A model generated the notes under the pieces. It made no database searches. It was given only the letters and a program-made list of their open reading frames with translations, and had not been told where the DNA came from. Shown here in pieces: positions 60,880 to 64,000 of a stretch of DNA of 64,000 nucleotides. The position numbers and the translations under genes were made by a program. Source of the stretch: Mycobacterium celatum (lineage in GTDB: Bacteria; Actinomycetota; Actinomycetes; Mycobacteriales; Mycobacteriaceae); NCBI RefSeq assembly GCF_002101595.1, contig NZ_LQOM01000051.1, positions 1 to 64,000 on the forward strand. Reading direction: 5' to 3'. The first letter of the stretch is position 1. Each line of letters begins with the position of its first letter.

Positions 60880-61967
60880 GCGAGACGACTGTGGCGCAAG
60901 GTATTTGGAGCAGTAGACCCGCCGACTTGTACGGCCGGCGCAAGCGCGACCGCGCGCTGACCGCGCTGTACGGCGTGGGCACACTGTTCGGCGGCCTGGC
61001 GTCGGCGTCGCGGTGGACCCCGTCGCGGGTGGCGCCGGTGCAGCGCACGATCCACGCGGTGGTCACCAAACGCGAAGTGCTGGCCCCCGATGTGGTGGCG
61101 CTGACGCTGGCGGATCCCGATGGTGGACTGCTGCCGTCGTGGACACCCGGTGCACATATCGATGTCCGGCTCCCGTCGGGACGGCGTCGGCAGTACTCGC
61201 TGTGCGGTCCGCCCGGCCGGCGTACCGACTACCGCATCGCGGTGCGCCGCATCGCTGACGGCGGTGGCGGCTCGATCGAGATGCATGACACCTTCGACGT
61301 GGGTGACACGCTGGTGTTGGAAGGTCCGCGCAACGCGTTCTATCTCGTCACGGACGAGCGTGAGGTGTTGTTCGTGATTGGCGGTATCGGGATAACGCCG
61401 ATCCTGCCCATGGTTCAGGTCGCTCAGCAGCACGGAATCAATTGGCGCGCAGTGTATGCCGGCCGCACCCGCCAGTACATGCCACTGCTGGACGAGCTGG
61501 TGGCAGTGGCGCCCGACCGGGTCACGGTGTGGGCGGACGACGAGCGCGGCCGAATCCCCACCGCGGCGGACCTGCTCGCGGACGCGGGGCCGGCGACCGC
61601 CGTCTACGTCTGCGGCCCGACCGGCATGCTGGAGTCGGTGCGCGCAGCGCGTGACGAACATGCCGATGCGCCATTGCATTACGAGCGGTTCAGTCCGCCG
61701 CCGGTGGTCGACGGTGTTCCCTTCGAGCTGGAGCTCGCGCGGTCGCGGCAGGTGGTCAGCGTGCCGGCGAACCGCTCGGCGCTGGCCGTCATGCTCGACC
61801 GCAACCCGGCCACCCCGTACTCGTGCCAGCAGGGGTTCTGCGGAACCTGCAAGGTCAAGGTGCTGGCCGGCGAGGTAGAACGCAGAGGGCGCGCCGCGGA
61901 GGGCGATGACGAAATGTTGGTCTGCGTCTCGCGAGCCAAGGGCGATCGTGTAGTGATCGACGCTTAA
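60876..61967 (+). CDS. Flavoprotein reductase with C-terminal plant-type 2Fe-2S domain
   Basis: A 363-aa ferredoxin-NAD(P) reductase-like protein: FAD site RRQYSLCGPP, NAD site GGIGITPILPM, and a C-terminal 2Fe-2S domain CQQGFCGTC (C-x4-C-x2-C) with the last Cys in EMLVC. It would pass electrons from NAD(P)H to a diiron or heme oxygenase; its likely partner is the diiron protein two genes upstream. Rv3230c, partner of the DesA3 desaturase, is a comparable reductase. GTG start overlaps the previous stop by 4 bp. Confidence 0.9.
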   Translation: MSETTVAQGIWSSRPADLYGRRKRDRALTALYGVGTLFGGLASASRWTPSRVAPVQRTIHAVVTKREVLAPDVVALTLADPDGGLLPSWTPGAHIDVRLPSGRRRQYSLCGPPGRRTDYRIAVRRIADGGGGSIEMHDTFDVGDTLVLEGPRNAFYLVTDEREVLFVIGGIGITPILPMVQVAQQHGINWRAVYAGRTRQYMPLLDELVAVAPDRVTVWADDERGRIPTAADLLADAGPATAVYVCGPTGMLESVRAARDEHADAPLHYERFSPPPVVDGVPFELELARSRQVVSVPANRSALAVMLDRNPATPYSCQQGFCGTCKVKVLAGEVERRGRAAEGDDEMLVCVSRAKGDRVVIDA

Positions 61968-61974
61968 TCTTCTG

Positions 61975-62033
61975 CCGACTGTGCGGTTTCATACGCGACA
62001 CACCGCGAAGAGCGTATGAGGACACACAGTCGG
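61975..62033. repeat. Nested inverted repeat after the FAAL operon
   Basis: Outer arms CCGACTGTG (61975-61983) and CACAGTCGG (62025-62033), inner arms CATACGC (61990-61996) and GCGTATG (62012-62018), all perfect. On the minus strand the centre is GCGGTGTGTCG, like the GCGGCGTGTCG core of family A. Convergent junction, probable terminator. Confidence 0.8.
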
Positions 62034-62059
62034 TGCATCGGTTGGGCGGTGACGAAACG

Positions 62060-63304
62060 TCAAGTCGCTGATGTAACCCTCGAGCGCACGTAGATCTCAG
62101 CGAGGAACTGCTCGACGGCCACCGCCGCGTGCTGGGCACGCACCGAACCGAAGATGTCGAAAGCGTGCTGCGCGTAAGGTAATTCGGCATACGCGACGGG
62201 AGCCTTGCTGACCCCGCGCAGCCGCACCGCGAAAGCCCGCCCCTGTTCGACCGGGATCAGCGAGTCGTTACACCCATGCAGCACGAAAAACGGTGGCGCT
62301 TCGGAACTGACGTGGCTGATCGGCGAGGCGGCGCGGAGAGCCTCCGCAGTTTCGTTGCGCGACAGCTTGAACACGTACTTGCCCAGCGTCGGCGTCATCA
62401 GTGGATGCAACGAATCGGAATAGGTGAAGTCGTAGACGCCGTAGAACGGGACCGCCGCTCGCACGCTGGTGTCAGCATCCTCGAAACCGGGTTGGAATTG
62501 CGGGTCATTCGCGGTCAACGCGGCCAACGCGCTCAGATGCCCACCTGCTGACCCGCCGGTGATCGCAATCCAGTCCGGGTCCCCGCCGTACTTGGCGATG
62601 TGCTCCTTGATCCAGGCCAGTGCACGTTTGACGTCGACGATGTGGTCGGGCCAGGTCGAGCGCGGGCTGAGCCGGTAGTTGATCGCGACACAGACCCAGC
62701 CCAATTCGGCCAGATGACTCATCAACGGATACGCCTGGTGGCGTTTACTTCCCAGCATCCACGCGCCGCCGGGAACCTGCAGTAGCACCGGGGCCTGTCC
62801 GCCGCGATCCAAATCTGGACGCCGCCAAATGTCGAGGTGGTTCCGGGAACCGTAAGGGCCGTAGCTGATGTTGGTGTCGTGCGCGTAGTCACCGTAGACC
62901 CGCATCATGCGGATGACGCCCGGTGTCTTGGCCGTGCCTGCGCCCGCCGGCCGCTTCCAAAGGTCGCCCGATTCGGTGCGACGGCCCGCACCCAACCCGA
63001 CATCCAGTGCGGCCGTGAGCGGCCGGTCGGACTGGCGACCGATGCGATGCAAGCCCAGCAGCCCCAGCCACGACACCGCCGACACCAGCCAGCTGAACCA
63101 GCGCACCCGTGGCGAGAGCCTGCGGGTCACCGCGGCAAGCGCCGCGAGTTGGCCACCGAGAACCTGCAGCGGCAGTTCCGAGGCGAACACGCCGTAGGCG
63201 AAGGCGAACAGCGAGGGGTAGCCGCGCTTGCTCAGCGGGCGGTAGCCGTTGGCGGTGAACGCCAACCCCGTCAGGGACCCGAAGACAGCTGCCAATTGCT
63301 TCAC
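62060..63304 (-). CDS. Membrane-anchored carboxylesterase, HSL family (LipO-like)
   Basis: About 414 aa. An N-terminal region with hydrophobic helices (residues 1-110) precedes an alpha/beta hydrolase: oxyanion motif VPGGAWMLGSKRH (HGG-type loop altered to PGG), nucleophile GGSAGGHLSA, and a catalytic His in YAQHAFDIFGS. Close to mycobacterial LipO/LipC-type esterases in plan. The start is uncertain between GTG 63304 and GTG 63337; the shorter is given. It converges with the FAAL operon and could hydrolyse a lipid product or storage lipid, which is inference. Confidence 0.8.
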   Translation of the reverse strand: MKQLAAVFGSLTGLAFTANGYRPLSKRGYPSLFAFAYGVFASELPLQVLGGQLAALAAVTRRLSPRVRWFSWLVSAVSWLGLLGLHRIGRQSDRPLTAALDVGLGAGRRTESGDLWKRPAGAGTAKTPGVIRMMRVYGDYAHDTNISYGPYGSRNHLDIWRRPDLDRGGQAPVLLQVPGGAWMLGSKRHQAYPLMSHLAELGWVCVAINYRLSPRSTWPDHIVDVKRALAWIKEHIAKYGGDPDWIAITGGSAGGHLSALAALTANDPQFQPGFEDADTSVRAAVPFYGVYDFTYSDSLHPLMTPTLGKYVFKLSRNETAEALRAASPISHVSSEAPPFFVLHGCNDSLIPVEQGRAFAVRLRGVSKAPVAYAELPYAQHAFDIFGSVRAQHAAVAVEQFLAEIYVRSRVTSAT

Positions 63305-63444
63305 GACGGCCACTTTAAGCGGCCACGCCGGATCCACTGTTGCTGGCGGGTCCCGAAACCCTCTTGAACCACTGTAACCACTTGCGCCACTGTGGTTTTG
63401 CTTGTGGGTTACTGGTGGCAGTTGTCCCCTCGGCCTGATAGTAT

Positions 63445-63460
63445 TCGAACATGCGTTCGG
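63445..63460 (+). promoter_or_regulatory. LexA/SOS box over the start of the 13E12 gene
   Basis: TCGAAC-ATGC-GTTCGG matches the mycobacterial SOS consensus TCGAAC-N4-GTTCGA at all but one base. The ATG of the downstream gene lies within the box. Several M. tuberculosis 13E12 family genes have such boxes at their start. Confidence 0.75.
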
Positions 63461-64000
63461 ATAGTCGGGAGGAGATCGTCGAGGTCTTCGACGCGCTCGA
63501 AGCCGACCTCAAACGCGCCCTAGACCTGTCCTTCGACGTGCTCACCACTCCGGAATGCCTGGCCATGCTGGAGCGCTGCGAAACCATCCGCCGGCGACTG
63601 CCCGCCGTGGAGCATCCGCTGATCAACCAGCTGGCCGAACAGGCCAACGACACCGAGCTGGGCGGCACACTGCGCTTCGCGCTGGCCGAACGGCTACGCA
63701 TCACCCCGGCCGAAGCCAGCCGGCGCATCCACGAGGCCGCCGATCTGGGCGACCGACAGGCGCTCACCGGCGAACCGTTGGCGCCGCGGTTGCCCGCCAC
63801 CGCCGCCGCCCAGCGCGGCGGACAGATCGGCACCGCTCATGTGGCAGTGATCCGCAGCTTCATGCACCGACTGCCCGGGTTCGTCGACGCCGAAACCCGC
63901 GAACACGCCGAAGCCCACCTGGCCGAATTGGCCGGGCAGCATCGCCCCGACGACCTAGCCATGTTGGCCCAGCGGCTCACCGACTGCCTCAACCCCGACG
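63451..64000 (+). CDS. 13E12 repeat family (DUF222) protein, 3' end beyond the window
   Basis: Frame open from ATG 63451 to the window end (183 codons seen). The visible part is the DUF222 region: a helical N-terminus and RLRITPAEASRRIHEAADLGDR followed by RLPATAAAQRGG. Full-length members usually end with an HNH nuclease domain, which is not in view. The family is multicopy in mycobacteria and linked to DNA damage and phage-like islands. The SOS box overlapping the start predicts LexA control. Confidence 0.9.
   Translation, partial: MRSDSREEIVEVFDALEADLKRALDLSFDVLTTPECLAMLERCETIRRRLPAVEHPLINQLAEQANDTELGGTLRFALAERLRITPAEASRRIHEAADLGDRQALTGEPLAPRLPATAAAQRGGQIGTAHVAVIRSFMHRLPGFVDAETREHAEAHLAELAGQHRPDDLAMLAQRLTDCLNPD

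Overview
The window is about 68% GC, densely packed and rich in GTG starts and 4-bp ATGA/GTGA overlaps. Its gene order follows the Mycobacterium tuberculosis Rv1248c-Rv1186c block in opposite orientation, so it is a chromosomal segment of a Mycobacterium (Rv numbers and family lengths here are from memory; no search was run; species not assignable). Compared with M. tuberculosis as I recall it, the relBE pair next to kgd, the PE_PGRS gene near lpqZ, the PE13-PPE18-EsxKL/IS1081 cassette between dapD and fadD36, and PE14 near glgC are absent.

Layout: 1-9 kb holds the 3' part of kgd, an SDR, and an mdh-malic enzyme-lpqZ operon, then corA. 8.8-14.5 kb is the trehalose importer operon lpqY-sugA-sugB-sugC ending in a suppressor-of-fused domain gene, preceded by a stress-type membrane protein gene. 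14.6-21 kb carries small membrane proteins, a CitE-like lyase, an MgtE-N/CBS protein, a DUF1003 protein, a lytic transglycosylase-like protein and mrp. 21-24.4 kb is sigE-rseA-htrA-tatB, the envelope stress module. 24.5-29.2 kb is a methyltransferase followed by a TetR-controlled ABC exporter operon. 29.3-35 kb is glgC/glgM (maltose-1-phosphate and glycogen) and the folP2-gpgS-DivIVA-like-tagA-DUF3117 run. 35-43 kb is fadD6, a LOG protein, a STAND-like ATPase, divergent dapE/dapD and fadD36. 43.3-51 kb has a lipase, vapBC, an MFS transporter, and the proline catabolic pair pruB/rocA facing pruC.

52-64 kb departs from this synteny and looks accessory: an SDR, a lipid-kinase-like gene, an orphan ribbon-helix-helix partition-like gene with its own tandem operator, about 600 bp of AT-richer sequence without a convincing gene, then a four-gene operon (54961-61967): a FAAL-ACP-thioester reductase, a ferritin-like diiron protein, an epoxide-hydrolase/SDR fusion and a 2Fe-2S flavoprotein reductase. 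A LipO-like esterase and a 13E12-family gene with an SOS box over its start follow. The operon reads as a self-contained fatty acid to aldehyde to oxidised product pathway and is the best candidate here for an undescribed system.

Two repeat phenomena cut across the window. First, a roughly 46-bp GC-rich element occurs at several gene ends and starts (twice in tandem in the lpqY signal peptide, also at the gpgS 3' end, the rocA/pruB junction and upstream of fadD6), adding or replacing terminal codons in frame. Second, long imperfect inverted repeats with related loop cores sit between genes, mostly convergent ones, but once between the divergent dapE and dapD starts.
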